The notes: a model not told the origin generated them from the sequence alone. 64,000 bases of DNA from Nemorincola caseinilytica (GCF_039540515.1 NZ_BAABFA010000018.1:62001-126000); one strand, 5' to 3'. Shown: positions 1 through 9,422, numbered from the stretch's first letter. Program-made: numbers and translations.

Positions 1-1837
1 TCATGTATATGCGGCCCCTGTTCATGTAGGGTATATAGGCATCGGGGTTCTGCGAAATGGCTTTCTCGTAAGTAATTATGGCCGAATCGGACTTGCCCAC
101 TATCTCCAGGAAGTTGGCATAATTGCTATAACCTTCCGGGAAGAATTTCTTGAGCGCAAGCGCCTTGCGGAACACGGGCGCGGCAGAGTCGTATTTGCCC
201 TGTATGCTGTACACCACACCCAGGCCCAGGTAGGCGCTTTCCAGTCCATCCTTTATGGCTAGTGCTCTCAGGTAGGCCGTTTTTGCCTCTTCTATGCGGC
301 CCGTGCTGCGCATGTATTCGCCTATGCAAATGATGGGGCTGGTATAATCGGGCTTGCGCTCTACCGACTTTGAGAAATAGACCAATGCGGAATCGCCATA
401 TTTCTTGCGGTCTACCTGGTTCTGTGCCCCCTCGAAACGGGTATAATATTCCTGCCCCAGGTAGAAGTAGCCGATGGGTGACTCGGGGTCTTTCTCTATA
501 GCATCGGTCCAGAGGCTTACAGAGTCGTACCAGTCCTTATTGCGCTCGCTGGTCATATAGGCATATGCACCGCTTGCACCCAGTACTACTACCAACAGCA
601 GGGTACCAAGGGGCTTTTTCTGTTCTACCAGCCTGGCTATGAAATAGCCTATGAGCAGAAAGAGGCCCACATAGGGTATATATGTATACCTATCGGACAT
701 GACGGCGCCGCCTACAGGCAGGAATTGCAGCAGCAACAGCAGGTTGATGATGAAGAAGAGCACACCCAGCAGCAGCAGCCTGTTGTGCCTGCCGAACTTC
801 CATATGGCAAAGAGCGCACCGCCTACCAGCAAGGGGTATACATAGAATACAGCAGGCAGCGCATCATTGACCTTTATGGGGTAGGGGTAGAAGTTGGTGA
901 GCCCTACGGGTACTACCATTTTCCATACATAGGTGCAGAGCGCATAGCAGCCCAGGGCCAGCCGTTCGAGGACGGTAAAGTGGACATCGAGCGTGCCGAG
1001 CGCACCAACATCTTTCTGCGCGTAAATGGAAATGAGGCCGAACAGCATGGATAGGCCGAACAATGGCAGTTTTTCTATGATGAGCACAGCCTTCAGATCG
1101 CGGCGCTCGTAGAGGTCTATAAGCAGGAGCACTACAGGCAGGGTGACACCTACCGACTTGCACAGCAAGGAAAGCGCGAAAAGCAGTATGGTAGCTACGA
1201 ACCACAGCGCCCGTTTACCTTCGCGGGCGCGTATATATAGTATATGGGTGGTGCATGCCAGCAGGTAGAACATACCATAGAGAATATCTTTCCGGCCTGC
1301 GATCCAGGTGACGGACTCTACACGCATGGGATGTACCGCGAAGAGCAGGGCTGCTATTGCTGCTGCCAATATGCTGCGCGTGAGCGTGCGAACGAAGATA
1401 TAGGCCGTGGCCGTGGTGATGATATGGAATATGATACTATCGAGATGGTAGATGGCGGGTTCCAGCCCCTCTTTGCCATACTCCCACCAGTAGGTGACCA
1501 TGGTGAGCGGGTGATAGTTGCCCATCACGCGGCTTTCGAGGAGGAACAACCTTTTGAGCCCCTCGATGGAGCTATCTTTGATAAGGGGATCGGTGAGGAC
1601 GTAGCCGAGGTCGTCCCAGTTGGTGAACTGGTTGGCGAGCGCACTCTGGTATGTGAGCCATGTGATGACAGAGATACCGGCCAGTATGAGCAGGTGTACC
1701 AGCCCAAAGGGACTTTTTTTCTTTTCTGCAGTGGTCGGTTCGGGCCGTTGTGGCGATGGCCTGCCGGGCTGCTTTATATTATTGTCCGCAGCAGGGGCGG
1801 TGGTGTTCCGCGGGTTTGCCTGTCGTTTCTTTGCCAT
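1..1837 (-). CDS. TMTC-like multi-pass membrane protein with C-terminal TPRs (partial)
   Basis: The reading frame is open from the ATG at 1837 to the left edge of the window, so the C-terminus is missing (612 codons seen). A basic, proline-rich tail of about 40 residues precedes roughly ten hydrophobic segments (about residues 46-425). An early luminal loop carries NWDD followed by a YHPL element, as in GT-C type glycosyltransferase-like proteins with TPRs (TMTC / DUF1736-like, GT39-like). From about residue 430 the protein is soluble and shows TPR-type helices such as AYLGLGVVYSIQGKYDSA, continuing off the edge. By family this is an inner-membrane protein, possibly a mannosyl- or other lipid-linked sugar transferase with a periplasmic TPR scaffold; the substrate is unknown. 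The family call is good, the activity is inference. Confidence 0.75.
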   Translation of the reverse strand, partial: MAKKRQANPRNTTAPAADNNIKQPGRPSPQRPEPTTAEKKKSPFGLVHLLILAGISVITWLTYQSALANQFTNWDDLGYVLTDPLIKDSSIEGLKRLFLLESRVMGNYHPLTMVTYWWEYGKEGLEPAIYHLDSIIFHIITTATAYIFVRTLTRSILAAAIAALLFAVHPMRVESVTWIAGRKDILYGMFYLLACTTHILYIRAREGKRALWFVATILLFALSLLCKSVGVTLPVVLLLIDLYERRDLKAVLIIEKLPLFGLSMLFGLISIYAQKDVGALGTLDVHFTVLERLALGCYALCTYVWKMVVPVGLTNFYPYPIKVNDALPAVFYVYPLLVGGALFAIWKFGRHNRLLLLGVLFFIINLLLLLQFLPVGGAVMSDRYTYIPYVGLFLLIGYFIARLVEQKKPLGTLLLVVVLGASGAYAYMTSERNKDWYDSVSLWTDAIEKDPESPIGYFYLGQEYYTRFEGAQNQVDRKKYGDSALVYFSKSVERKPDYTSPIICIGEYMRSTGRIEEAKTAYLRALAIKDGLESAYLGLGVVYSIQGKYDSAAPVFRKALALKKFFPEGYSNYANFLEIVGKSDSAIITYEKAISQNPDAYIPYMNRGRIYM

Positions 1838-1929
1838 GAAGGAAAGGTATATCGCTTTCGTTACACGGCCAATACCGTGTGGGGTGTCGCATTAGGATCT
1901 GCTATGTTATACCGGCTGCGATATGAATA

Positions 1930-2190
1930 TTATTTTACATCGCAATGTGCGTTGTAATAGCCGTATTTCTTTTTGAATTCCTGGTCTTTACCATTGCAGA
2001 TGTTCTTGAGCACTGCATCGCTGTACGACGGACCGTATTTGAAGGTCTCATAACGCTCTACGCCGGGGCGGAAATAGTAGACACAGTAGCAGTCCCTGGC
2101 CTTTGAGTCTTTTTCCCAGCTCAGTTTTTTGCAACTGTTCCCCGCTACCATGATGGCAGGCAGCACTACAAAAAAGAGAAATTTCTTCAT
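1930..2190 (-). CDS. Small cysteine-containing lipoprotein, hypothetical
   Basis: An 86-residue protein with a classical N-terminus: MKKF, a hydrophobic core and a Cys at about residue 20 (AGNSC), which looks like a lipobox and suggests a lipid-anchored periplasmic or outer-membrane protein. The mature part is short and polar, with a CYCVYYF stretch and two further Cys that could form disulfides. I do not recognise a family. It lies alone between the truncated membrane protein and the gene at 2312, on the same strand, about 120 nt downstream of the latter. Codon use matches the neighbours, so it is probably real. Confidence 0.6.
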   Translation of the reverse strand: MKKFLFFVVLPAIMVAGNSCKKLSWEKDSKARDCYCVYYFRPGVERYETFKYGPSYSDAVLKNICNGKDQEFKKKYGYYNAHCDVK

Positions 2191-2311
2191 TTGATATCGC
2201 TTTGATATGTGTGCAAACGATATGACCCCAGACAGGCCGGAGCCATCGCGGATATAAAAATACAGTTATTTATGATCTCATCAAAAATAAGGTGCCATGA
2301 CCGGCAATGGA

Positions 2312-2959
2312 TCAATGCCCTTTGTGCCCTTTCTTCTTTTTACTGTGCGTATCCTTCTGTTTTTCTCCATCGGTCGCGGCCTCTTCGTTGGCGGTAGAAT
2401 CGGCATTGTTCTTCACCTTGTTGAAGAAGTTGCGCACGGCAGGTACGTTCTTGTCGAGGTTGTAATGGTGAGCGCCCAGCAGCAGGAAGAAGAACAGAAT
2501 GATGAGCAGCAGCGGATAGAGCACGAACTTTTTGATGCGCTTGATGATGAGGGCGCGCCTGTTGCGTATTATCTGGTCCTGGTCCAGGTAGCCACGGGTC
2601 TCTATGGTCTGTATGATCACCTTGTTCTTTGCACGGGTATCCTTTTGCCATTCTTCATACTTTGCCAGCGTGCCTTGCTTGCGCAGTTGCTTGCCTCTAT
2701 CTGTGATGAAGAGCACACCGCCCTCGCGCTCGGCTATGAAGTCGTTACTTTTCAGGAAATCGAGTATGTTCTTTGATGCCTGTGTCTGGAGCGCGCGAAT
2801 GTCGCGCTCATCGAGCGACAGCTCCTGCATGAGGGCATCTTTTTCTTCTGCCAGGAAGTTGCGCAGCGCTATCTGCAGGCTTTTGGCCTCATTGAGTGTA
2901 CTATCGCGAAGAAATTTTTCGAGCAGCCTCTGCTCTATGTCGCTCAAGTTGTTGTTCAT
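2312..2959 (-). CDS. Single-pass membrane protein, hypothetical
   Basis: 215 residues. The first 125 residues are charged and helical, rich in Glu, Lys and Arg, and look like a small helical or winged-helix-like domain (the FITDRGKQLRKQG part resembles the end of a winged helix). One strong transmembrane segment follows at about residues 142-162 (LYPLLLIILFFFLLLGA). The tail is short, acidic, then very lysine- and histidine-rich (SKKKKGHKGH). With cytosolic N-terminus and external C-terminus it could be a membrane-anchored regulator, but no function can be assigned. A good Bacteroidota promoter lies just upstream (2980-3010) and supports the ATG at 2959. Confidence 0.6.
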   Translation of the reverse strand: MNNNLSDIEQRLLEKFLRDSTLNEAKSLQIALRNFLAEEKDALMQELSLDERDIRALQTQASKNILDFLKSNDFIAEREGGVLFITDRGKQLRKQGTLAKYEEWQKDTRAKNKVIIQTIETRGYLDQDQIIRNRRALIIKRIKKFVLYPLLLIILFFFLLLGAHHYNLDKNVPAVRNFFNKVKNNADSTANEEAATDGEKQKDTHSKKKKGHKGH

Positions 2960-2979
2960 ATGGTCAGAGTTCGATACCT

Positions 2980-3010
2980 CAAACCTACTTTTGTTTTATT
3001 CACTGAACAA
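2980..3010 (-). promoter_or_regulatory. Bacteroidota-type promoter for the gene at 2959
   Basis: On the minus strand TTG (3010-3008), a 20-nt spacer and TAGGTTTG (2987-2980) match the TTG / TAnnTTTG layout used by the Bacteroidota primary sigma factor. The predicted start lies about 15 nt before the ATG at 2959. Confidence 0.5.
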
Positions 3011-3083
3011 CACTTGAATTGTTATCGGAGTACTAATGATATAAATAATAAGAATAAGATAAGAAGCATATAAGAGGCAGAGG

Positions 3084-4052
3084 TCATTTTGCCTGCAGCC
3101 AGCTCAGCATATCAGAAGGATCTAGCTGGTAGTAGGCATACTTGCTTTTGTATTCGGCCACACCATTGTTCACCCAGTATATGGCGGGTACGGCCTCGCC
3201 CGCCAGTTGCAGGAACTCTGTAGAATGGGGGTAGAGCAGGTGGGGTACATTTTCGGCCTGGCTTTCATCGAAGAATGCTTTTTTGTGTACGTCGGCGCCA
3301 TCGAGCACCATGTATATGGGTATCTGTGGGTACTGCCTGTGTATGATGTGCAGCAGGAAGGCCGCTTTTTTGCAGTGGGGACAGGTGAAGTGCATGAAGG
3401 CTATGATGTGCTTGCCCTTGCGAAGGTCCATAGGCGGGGCAGGGGAGTACTTGTAGAGCAGATCGAGGTCCAGCTTCTGGCCGTACTTTACGGGGGCGGT
3501 ACCTACATAGATATTGTGCGTGACGAAGGGTGTGGAGAACGCCAGGAAGGCCAGTGCCATGCATACATATGCCTGGTGCCTGTAGGGCCTCACAGGGTAT
3601 ATGAACATGAGCGCCACCGTGGCCACTATCATGGCCACATTCTTCCATATGGCGGTGAGGGGTGTCATGGCCAGCTTGTCGCCAAAGCAGCCACAGTTGC
3701 CGGTATTGCCCTGCTTGGCTATTATCACCAGCAGGTATATGATGAAGACGGACAGCACGGCTATAACGGCCTTGTAGGTGAAGCTGCGCAGGTATACATG
3801 GCCCAGCAGCAGCAGGCCCAGCAGCAACTCCATGCCTATCATCATACGCGCTATGATGCCGGCCACGAGTATGTTGCTGATGCCGAGGTCTATGAATGTC
3901 CAGTGGAAATTATCGAAGGCGTTCTCGCTATATATCTTGGTATAGGCAGAGTAGAAGAATGTGGCCGAAAGGGCCAGCAATAGTATAGCGCCTATGACAC
4001 GCCTTACATAGAACGATGCGCCCCTTGTGGCGGCCTGTATACCGTTATCCAT
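3084..4052 (-). CDS. DoxX/MauE-type membrane domain fused to a thioredoxin-like domain
   Basis: 322 residues from the ATG at 4052; an in-frame upstream start at 4097 would add only a poor leader. The N-terminal half has four hydrophobic segments typical of DoxX/MauE-type membrane proteins (about residues 20-160), including a CGCFG motif in the loop after NTGN that is typical of MauE-like redox proteins. The C-terminal half (about 200-322) is a thioredoxin-like fold with the redox pair CPHC in FMHFTCPHCKKAA and a cis-Pro site at AVPAIYW. By analogy with MauE and VKOR-like systems it may pass electrons across the inner membrane to periplasmic thiols. It follows the HMG-CoA-lyase-like gene on the same strand by 80 nt. 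Partner and substrate are unknown. Confidence 0.75.
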   Translation of the reverse strand: MDNGIQAATRGASFYVRRVIGAILLLALSATFFYSAYTKIYSENAFDNFHWTFIDLGISNILVAGIIARMMIGMELLLGLLLLGHVYLRSFTYKAVIAVLSVFIIYLLVIIAKQGNTGNCGCFGDKLAMTPLTAIWKNVAMIVATVALMFIYPVRPYRHQAYVCMALAFLAFSTPFVTHNIYVGTAPVKYGQKLDLDLLYKYSPAPPMDLRKGKHIIAFMHFTCPHCKKAAFLLHIIHRQYPQIPIYMVLDGADVHKKAFFDESQAENVPHLLYPHSTEFLQLAGEAVPAIYWVNNGVAEYKSKYAYYQLDPSDMLSWLQAK

Positions 4053-4132
4053 AAATGCCTGATAAAGAGGAGCACAATAGTAGGGCAATAAATGCAAACA
4101 TTACCCCAAAATTTGGCCGGTGTCCGTTGCCT

Positions 4133-5014
4133 TTAATGACGGAATACCCTGCCTGCCATTTCCCATGCGGCGCGGAATGCTTCCTTATCGAGCTGAAGGG
4201 GGAGCTGATGCTCGTCGCACCAGTCTACCAGGTGCTCGGTAGCCATATTGCCCACAAGGTCGTCCTTGGCCATGGGGCAGCCGCCTATGCCCCTGATGGC
4301 GCTGTCGTACCGGCGGCACCCTGCATTGTAGGCGGCGCCCACCTTCTCGCGCCAGGTATCTGCTGTAGAGTGGAAGTGTGCGCCTATGTTGGTGCCGGTG
4401 AATTCGGGCAACAGGCTGTTGAAGATATAACTGATATTATGGGGCGTGGCAACGCCTACTGTATCGGACATGGCTATGGTGCCTATGCCCATGCGCACCA
4501 GCTTGCCTACCTGCTGTATGGCCACCTCTGCATTGTACGGATCGCCATAGGGGTTGCCAAAGCCCATAGATATATATACCACCAGCTCTTTGCTGTGGCG
4601 TACACAGAGGTCCTGTATCTCCTGCACCTGTACCAGCGACTGCTCTATGGTCTTGTTGGTATTGCGCATCTGGAAGGTCTCGGATATGGAGAGCGGGAAG
4701 CCGAGGTAAGATATCTCGCTGTACTGTACGGCCTCTTCGGCGCCGCGGGTATTGGCTATGATGGCCAGCAGCTTGCTGCGGGTGGCGCTCAGGTCTAGCA
4801 TGGACAGCACCTCTTTGGTATCGGCCAGTTGTGGTATGGCCTTGGCCGATACGAAGGAACCAAAATCGAGCACATCGAAACCAACCCGAAGGAGCAGGTT
4901 CAGGTATTCGGCCTTCTCTGCGGCCGGTATATGCCTGTCCCAGCCTTGCATGGCATCGCGGGGGCATTCGGTGAATATAATGGGGGAACTGCTGCTGGCT
5001 TGTAGTACGGACAT
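4133..5014 (-). CDS. Hydroxymethylglutaryl-CoA lyase-like enzyme (HMGL family)
   Basis: 293 residues from the ATG at 5014; an upstream TTG at 5032 is less likely. A DRE-TIM metallolyase of the HMGL family: ECPRDAMQGW near the start holds the metal-binding and catalytic Arg-Asp pair, GFGNPYGDPY lies in the middle, HFHSTADTW supplies the two metal-ligand histidines, and GIGGCPMAKDD carries the catalytic Cys loop. The best-fitting reaction is cleavage of HMG-CoA to acetyl-CoA and acetoacetate, the last step of leucine degradation, in the cytosol. The first motif reads E-CPRDA where many HMGLs have E.G.RDGLQ, so a related acyl-CoA or malate lyase is possible. Start is 63 nt downstream of the lone receiver gene, possibly read through from that operon. 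Confidence 0.8.
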   Translation of the reverse strand: MSVLQASSSSPIIFTECPRDAMQGWDRHIPAAEKAEYLNLLLRVGFDVLDFGSFVSAKAIPQLADTKEVLSMLDLSATRSKLLAIIANTRGAEEAVQYSEISYLGFPLSISETFQMRNTNKTIEQSLVQVQEIQDLCVRHSKELVVYISMGFGNPYGDPYNAEVAIQQVGKLVRMGIGTIAMSDTVGVATPHNISYIFNSLLPEFTGTNIGAHFHSTADTWREKVGAAYNAGCRRYDSAIRGIGGCPMAKDDLVGNMATEHLVDWCDEHQLPLQLDKEAFRAAWEMAGRVFRH

Positions 5015-5077
5015 AAAAATGCTTGTTAGCAAATGCTATACAAAGATACTACATAAATAAGATGGAGGCGGTATACG

Positions 5078-5473
5078 TCAGGAAAGCAGGGCCGACAAGT
5101 TGTTGCTGGTGAGCGGCTTATTGAGGAATTGCCTTACCGACTTGTAGTTGTGCACCTTTTGCAGGTCGTTCTCGTTTATAGATGAGGATATGACATAAAT
5201 GGTATAGTTGGCCACTATATTGCCGGGCAGGTTCTCGAACGCTTCTACGAACTCGAAACCGTTCATGATGGGCATTTGTATATCTACCAGTATGATGGTA
5301 TGCGAGAGATCGTCTGGCGGGGTAGCGGCAATGAACTCAAGGGCATCTTTGGCCTGCAGAAAAGACCGTATGGACTCGCATTTGCCTGTGTTCTTGATTA
5401 TCTTCTCAGCGATGAAACAATCAAGCTTGCTATCATCAATGACAATAAAATTCAGTTTCTTATTTGGTACCAT
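5078..5473 (-). CDS. Stand-alone response regulator receiver (REC)
   Basis: 131 residues, REC domain only. The acidic pocket is VIDDS, the phospho-acceptor Asp is in LVDIQMP, the switch Ser is in VISSS and the conserved Lys is in LNKPL, so all residues needed for phosphotransfer are present. There is no output domain; it resembles Rcp1/CheY-like single receivers that act by protein-protein contact or as phosphorelay shuttles. Its start overlaps the end of the upstream receiver-kinase gene by 14 nt, a strong sign of translational coupling, so the two probably work in one relay. It is the last gene of a five-gene operon running from 11725 down to here. Confidence 0.88.
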   Translation of the reverse strand: MVPNKKLNFIVIDDSKLDCFIAEKIIKNTGKCESIRSFLQAKDALEFIAATPPDDLSHTIILVDIQMPIMNGFEFVEAFENLPGNIVANYTIYVISSSINENDLQKVHNYKSVRQFLNKPLTSNNLSALLS

Positions 5474-6566
5474 GAGTTCGACCGGGTATTGTTACGATAA
5501 ACGTTGATCCCACATTGGGTTCAGATTCCACTTCTATCTTTCCATTCAGTTTATTCAGCGCGTCCTTCACGTTGTACAGGCCAAGACCTGAGCCCGTTTC
5601 TTCGGATGTGGCCCTGTAAAACAATGTAAAGATATTGTTTATGTGGTTTTCATGTATGCCTATTCCGTTATCTTTTACTTTTATCTGCACATTATTGGCC
5701 TTCACTTCTATGTGCACATCCACTAATTTCTCGCTGGCGGCCTTGCGCTGGTAGTTGAAGGCATTGGACAGGAGATTGTTCAGTATCATTTTGATGCTGA
5801 TCTCGTCGGAATAGAACGGCTCGTTCTGTATGACGGTAGAGGTGAAGTTGATATTGTTGTTGCGGCTGGCTATGCGGAAGAGGGCGGCTATGTCTGAGAG
5901 CAGGGTATTGAAGTTGATCTCGGCGAACTGGAGCATACCACGCTTCAGCTTGTAGTATTCGTGTGTGTTCTTGATGTATTCATCCAGCTTGCGTACCGCT
6001 TCGGACATCATGTTGAGCAGTTCGCGCAGCTCATCGAGGTTGTTGATGCCGTTGGCAAGGTCTATGGCGCCTATGATGCTGAGCAGCGGGCCTCGCACAT
6101 CGTGGGTGATGCTGTATGCGAATTTGCCCAGCTCGTCGTATGCCGACTGCAGCTCTTTGTTCTTCAGCACCAGCAGCGAGCTGGTAAGGTAGAATTTGTT
6201 GGCCTCTTCTATGGCCGAGCGCACATCATTATCGGTCCATGGTTTCTTGATATACCTGAAAATGTGGCCCCTGTTCACCGCATCTATCACAGACTCTATA
6301 TCGGTATAGCCGGTTATCAGCATTCGTACAGGGTCGGGGTATTGGTCGCGCATCTCTTCAAAGAACTGTACTCCCGTTTTATCGGGCATACGCTGGTCGC
6401 AAAGTACTACTCTTATATCGGGATGGGCCTTGAGGTACTCGTATGCTTGTGGGGTATTCGCAGCGATATAAATAGTGTAATCGAACCTGAAAGTGGCTTT
6501 AAAGCCATTCAGGTTATTCTGTTCATCATCGATGTAGAGCACTTTTATTTTCTCTCCTGTGTTCAA
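5460..6566 (-). CDS. Hybrid response regulator-histidine kinase (REC-HisKA-HATPase)
   Basis: 368 residues. An N-terminal receiver (about 1-125) has YIDDE, the phospho-Asp in LCDQRMP and KKPW. A dimerisation and phosphoacceptor helix with THDVRGPL (His near residue 155) follows, then a HATPase domain with the N box NNLLSNAFNYQ, G1 DNGIGI and G2 GSGLGL. The protein has no membrane segment and so is a cytosolic kinase whose receiver probably takes phosphate from the 7TM kinase encoded just upstream (7-nt gap). The receiver closely resembles that of the divergent gene at 11807 (shared DQRMP, TGV, LL/ITGY, KPW elements), pointing to duplication within the cluster. It overlaps the following receiver gene by 14 nt. 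Confidence 0.88.
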   Translation of the reverse strand: MNTGEKIKVLYIDDEQNNLNGFKATFRFDYTIYIAANTPQAYEYLKAHPDIRVVLCDQRMPDKTGVQFFEEMRDQYPDPVRMLITGYTDIESVIDAVNRGHIFRYIKKPWTDNDVRSAIEEANKFYLTSSLLVLKNKELQSAYDELGKFAYSITHDVRGPLLSIIGAIDLANGINNLDELRELLNMMSEAVRKLDEYIKNTHEYYKLKRGMLQFAEINFNTLLSDIAALFRIASRNNNINFTSTVIQNEPFYSDEISIKMILNNLLSNAFNYQRKAASEKLVDVHIEVKANNVQIKVKDNGIGIHENHINNIFTLFYRATSEETGSGLGLYNVKDALNKLNGKIEVESEPNVGSTFIVTIPGRTHGTK

Positions 6567-6573
6567 CGCTACG

Positions 6574-8724
6574 TTATTTTTGAATCAGTGGTAAAGTAAT
6601 GATAAATTCTGTTCCCCTGCCAAGTTCGGAGTTAATATTTATTTGGCCGTGATGTTTGTTGATGGTATTATAGGCAATGGACATACCCAGACCGGTGCCC
6701 TCGCCCACATCTTTGGTAGTAAAGAAAGGTTCGAACAGGCGTTTTTTGGTGTTCTCGTCCATACCGGTACCATTGTCGCCGATGGTGATGTGCACGTTCG
6801 ACTCATCGAACGTGGTGGTGATGGAAAGTACGCCGCCCTCGGCCTCTCCGTATTTCTTGCGAATGGCGTAAACGGCATTCGATATCATGTTCAGGAACAC
6901 CTGGTTCAGCTTGCCGGGATAACACTCTATGAGCGGCAGGTTGGCATAGCTCTTCGCCACAGCTATGGTGTTATTGAGCATATTGTTGGTGATGATGAGG
7001 GTAGAGTTGAGGCCCTCATTTATGTCGGCCTTTTTCAGGTCGTCCTCATCGAGGCGAGAGAATATCCTGAGGCCTTTCACTATCTCGGCCGTGCGGCTGG
7101 CGCCTTCGCCTATACCATTCAGTAGCTGATCTATCTCTATCTGCAGGTATTCGTAATCTATATCGGTCTTATAATTCTCTATGGCCTTTGCTTTTTCCCC
7201 GGCAGACATATCGGATGTGGCTATCTGCTCCAGTTCTTTTACTGTGTCCAGCAGTATCAGTACATCCCTGTTGAGGGGTTTCACGTTAGAGGTGACGAAG
7301 TTGATGGGGTTATTGATCTCGTGCGCTATACCTGCCGTAAGCTGGCCGAGAGAGGCCATCTTTTCAGATTCCACCAGTTGTGTCTCGGCCTCTTTCAGGT
7401 CGGTAAGGGCCTTGTTCAGGTCGTCGTTCGATCTTTTCAGTTCATATGTGCGCTCTGTTACTTTTTGTTCCAGCACTACATTCTGTTCGCGTATTATCTT
7501 TTCGTTCTCTTCCAGTGCGGCGATGGCCTCGGCCTGGTGCTTTTCCTTTTCTTTCTTCAGAATGTTTATCCTATCGGCCAGGGCGAAGGACAGCAGTATC
7601 ACCTCCATAGCCGAACCTACAGGCATGGTATATGCCGTGAATATGTTGTAAGGGAGGATGTTGAAATTCTTGAATACGAATATGAAAACACCTATCAGGA
7701 ACGCTACCCATGCCACCAGGAAGAAGCCGGCCGGCCTGTACCCCTTGCGCCAGATGACGATGGCCACTACCAGCATGTAGATGGATACGAGCGAGGCCGT
7801 CATGTCTATGACATTGTAAGTAATGGTGTATTTGCCCGCAAGGGCGGCCACTATGGCTATGCCATAAAGGATATAAAGGATAAAGAAACCCCTGTCGGCG
7901 GCCCTGGGTATATGCTCGCGCGTGCGCAGGAAGTGCCGCAGGAACTCCATACCGGTGATGCCCGCCAGTGGGGGAGTGAGGTAGGTGCTGGCTATAGAGA
8001 ACCATGGGCTTTTGGGCCATAACAACTGGAAGCCATAGCCCGAAAGGGTGATCTGCGCGAGTATAACGGCCAGCACATAGCCTATATAGAAGAGATAGCT
8101 GGCATCGCGGGTGGTGAGGTAAACGAAGAAGTTGTAAAGCAGCATGGCCAGCATAAGGCCCATGTACATGCCCCAGAATATGTCCTTGTACTTATCGGAG
8201 TCGGATATGGCGATATTGGTGCCGGTAGAAAGGGGTAGCAGCAGCGGAGAGGTGCTGGAGGCCTTGAGGTATACATACTTCTCGGTACCGGGAGTAACGG
8301 AGACGGGGAATATGAGGTCGGAGCTGATCTTTTCGCGGTAGCCGAATGGGAATGCAGCACCGGTAGAGTGGGCCTTGAGCCCTGAATCGCCTATGGGCTC
8401 GTAGAAAAAGACACTGTCCGTAGTAGGGGCAGAAAGCCTGAGCATGAGCTTGCCCGTGCTGGATTCGTTGCGCAGCCTGATCCTGAGCCAGTATGCCGAT
8501 GAAGTAGTGGCAAAATTGGGGATACCCTTGGGCCAAACCTCGTAATGAGCGTTCACTACATCTTTGTAGGTGAGCGAATGCGTCTTGTCTTCTATGTATT
8601 CTACGCCGGTGGTGACCAGGTAGTTCTTGTCGGGGTCGCTGATGGTGATAGGTGGTACGTTCTGCGCGCCGGCAACTACAGACAATAGCGAACAGGCAAC
8701 AAGAAGAAGATAGCGTATGAGCAT
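6574..8724 (-). CDS. 7TMR-DISM sensor histidine kinase
   Basis: 716 residues. A signal peptide (about 1-20) leads into a periplasmic 7TMR-DISMED2-like beta domain (about 25-175), which in this family binds carbohydrates or other small ligands. A seven-helix 7TMR-DISM membrane block follows (about 180-390), then a coiled coil (about 390-450), a HisKA domain with TAGIAHEINNPINF and a HATPase domain with NMISNAVYAI, GDNGTGMDE and GTGLGMS. The H-box has the HEINNP form of the HPK4-like kinases. It is the only protein of the operon with an outside-facing sensor, so it is the likely input. The ATG shares one base with the stop of the upstream GNAT-like gene (TAATG), and the next gene begins 7 nt after its end. 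Confidence 0.9.
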   Translation of the reverse strand: MLIRYLLLVACSLLSVVAGAQNVPPITISDPDKNYLVTTGVEYIEDKTHSLTYKDVVNAHYEVWPKGIPNFATTSSAYWLRIRLRNESSTGKLMLRLSAPTTDSVFFYEPIGDSGLKAHSTGAAFPFGYREKISSDLIFPVSVTPGTEKYVYLKASSTSPLLLPLSTGTNIAISDSDKYKDIFWGMYMGLMLAMLLYNFFVYLTTRDASYLFYIGYVLAVILAQITLSGYGFQLLWPKSPWFSIASTYLTPPLAGITGMEFLRHFLRTREHIPRAADRGFFILYILYGIAIVAALAGKYTITYNVIDMTASLVSIYMLVVAIVIWRKGYRPAGFFLVAWVAFLIGVFIFVFKNFNILPYNIFTAYTMPVGSAMEVILLSFALADRINILKKEKEKHQAEAIAALEENEKIIREQNVVLEQKVTERTYELKRSNDDLNKALTDLKEAETQLVESEKMASLGQLTAGIAHEINNPINFVTSNVKPLNRDVLILLDTVKELEQIATSDMSAGEKAKAIENYKTDIDYEYLQIEIDQLLNGIGEGASRTAEIVKGLRIFSRLDEDDLKKADINEGLNSTLIITNNMLNNTIAVAKSYANLPLIECYPGKLNQVFLNMISNAVYAIRKKYGEAEGGVLSITTTFDESNVHITIGDNGTGMDENTKKRLFEPFFTTKDVGEGTGLGMSIAYNTINKHHGQININSELGRGTEFIITLPLIQK

Positions 8725-9422
8725 TACTGAGCTTTTGTGGGTATCACTAAGTTATAATCTATTTCCACAAGCCCCTTGGGGCCTGTTTCCATATATTTCT
8801 GAACGGGGTTGTTGCGGAGATCCAGCATTCGTTCCCTGTTCACTTTTTCGGCGGTCTCCAGGTTCTTCGAGTTGAGGATACCCAGTACACGCGCAATAAA
8901 GTCTTCCTTGGGGTAAAAGAACTCACCATTGGAGCCTAGCGTATTATCTACCACAAAGCCCACGTTCTTGAACATATCCAATGTGTAGTCGCCGCATATA
9001 CCTACCAGTGTGTTGCAGCCCATCTGGTTGGTCATGGATATACCTGCACGGGTAAGCAGTACACTTATTCCATAGCCGGCCACCGATTTGGCGTTCCACA
9101 GCGCCGACAGCTCGCCTACGCCATTGTCGTAGTATTGCTTCACCACATCGTATATGCGGCCGTCCATATGGCCTACTGCTTTCTCTACGGGCAGGGGGTG
9201 TATGCCATCGGCCATCTGCACGCGTATACCGCCTACCAGCTCTCCTTCCTCGTTCTGCGCCACTACACCATATATGCATGGCATTTCCAGCCATACCCTG
9301 TTGTTGGAAGTGATATTGGTGATACCATAATCCTCCAGCACTTTCGTATGACCCTTCAGATAACGCTCGGATAGCTCCAGGTCATCCACAGGTTTGAATG
9401 CAGTGAATTTTAATTTCAACAT
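8724..9422 (-). CDS. GNAT-fold / autoinducer-synthase-like acyltransferase
   Basis: 232 residues, no signal peptide or membrane segment. The order of elements suggests an acyl-transferase fold: GVVAQNEEGELVGGIRVQ looks like the beta strands 2-4 of a GNAT, and GELSALWNAKSVAGYGISVLL followed by a G-x-N-T-L-VG strand resembles the core of LuxI/FeeM-type N-acyl synthases as much as simple acetyltransferases. The C-terminal 60 residues are helical and specific. The acyl donor and acceptor are unknown. It lies 2 nt after the E1-nitroreductase gene and overlaps the 7TM kinase start by 1 nt, so it is made together with both. I am fairly sure of the fold, not of the product. Confidence 0.6.
   Translation of the reverse strand: MLKLKFTAFKPVDDLELSERYLKGHTKVLEDYGITNITSNNRVWLEMPCIYGVVAQNEEGELVGGIRVQMADGIHPLPVEKAVGHMDGRIYDVVKQYYDNGVGELSALWNAKSVAGYGISVLLTRAGISMTNQMGCNTLVGICGDYTLDMFKNVGFVVDNTLGSNGEFFYPKEDFIARVLGILNSKNLETAEKVNRERMLDLRNNPVQKYMETGPKGLVEIDYNLVIPTKAQ

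Noticed and set aside
7321..8022. Open frame of about 230 codons opposite the 7TM sensor kinase gene
   Set aside because: Antisense shadow without signal, domain or promoter.
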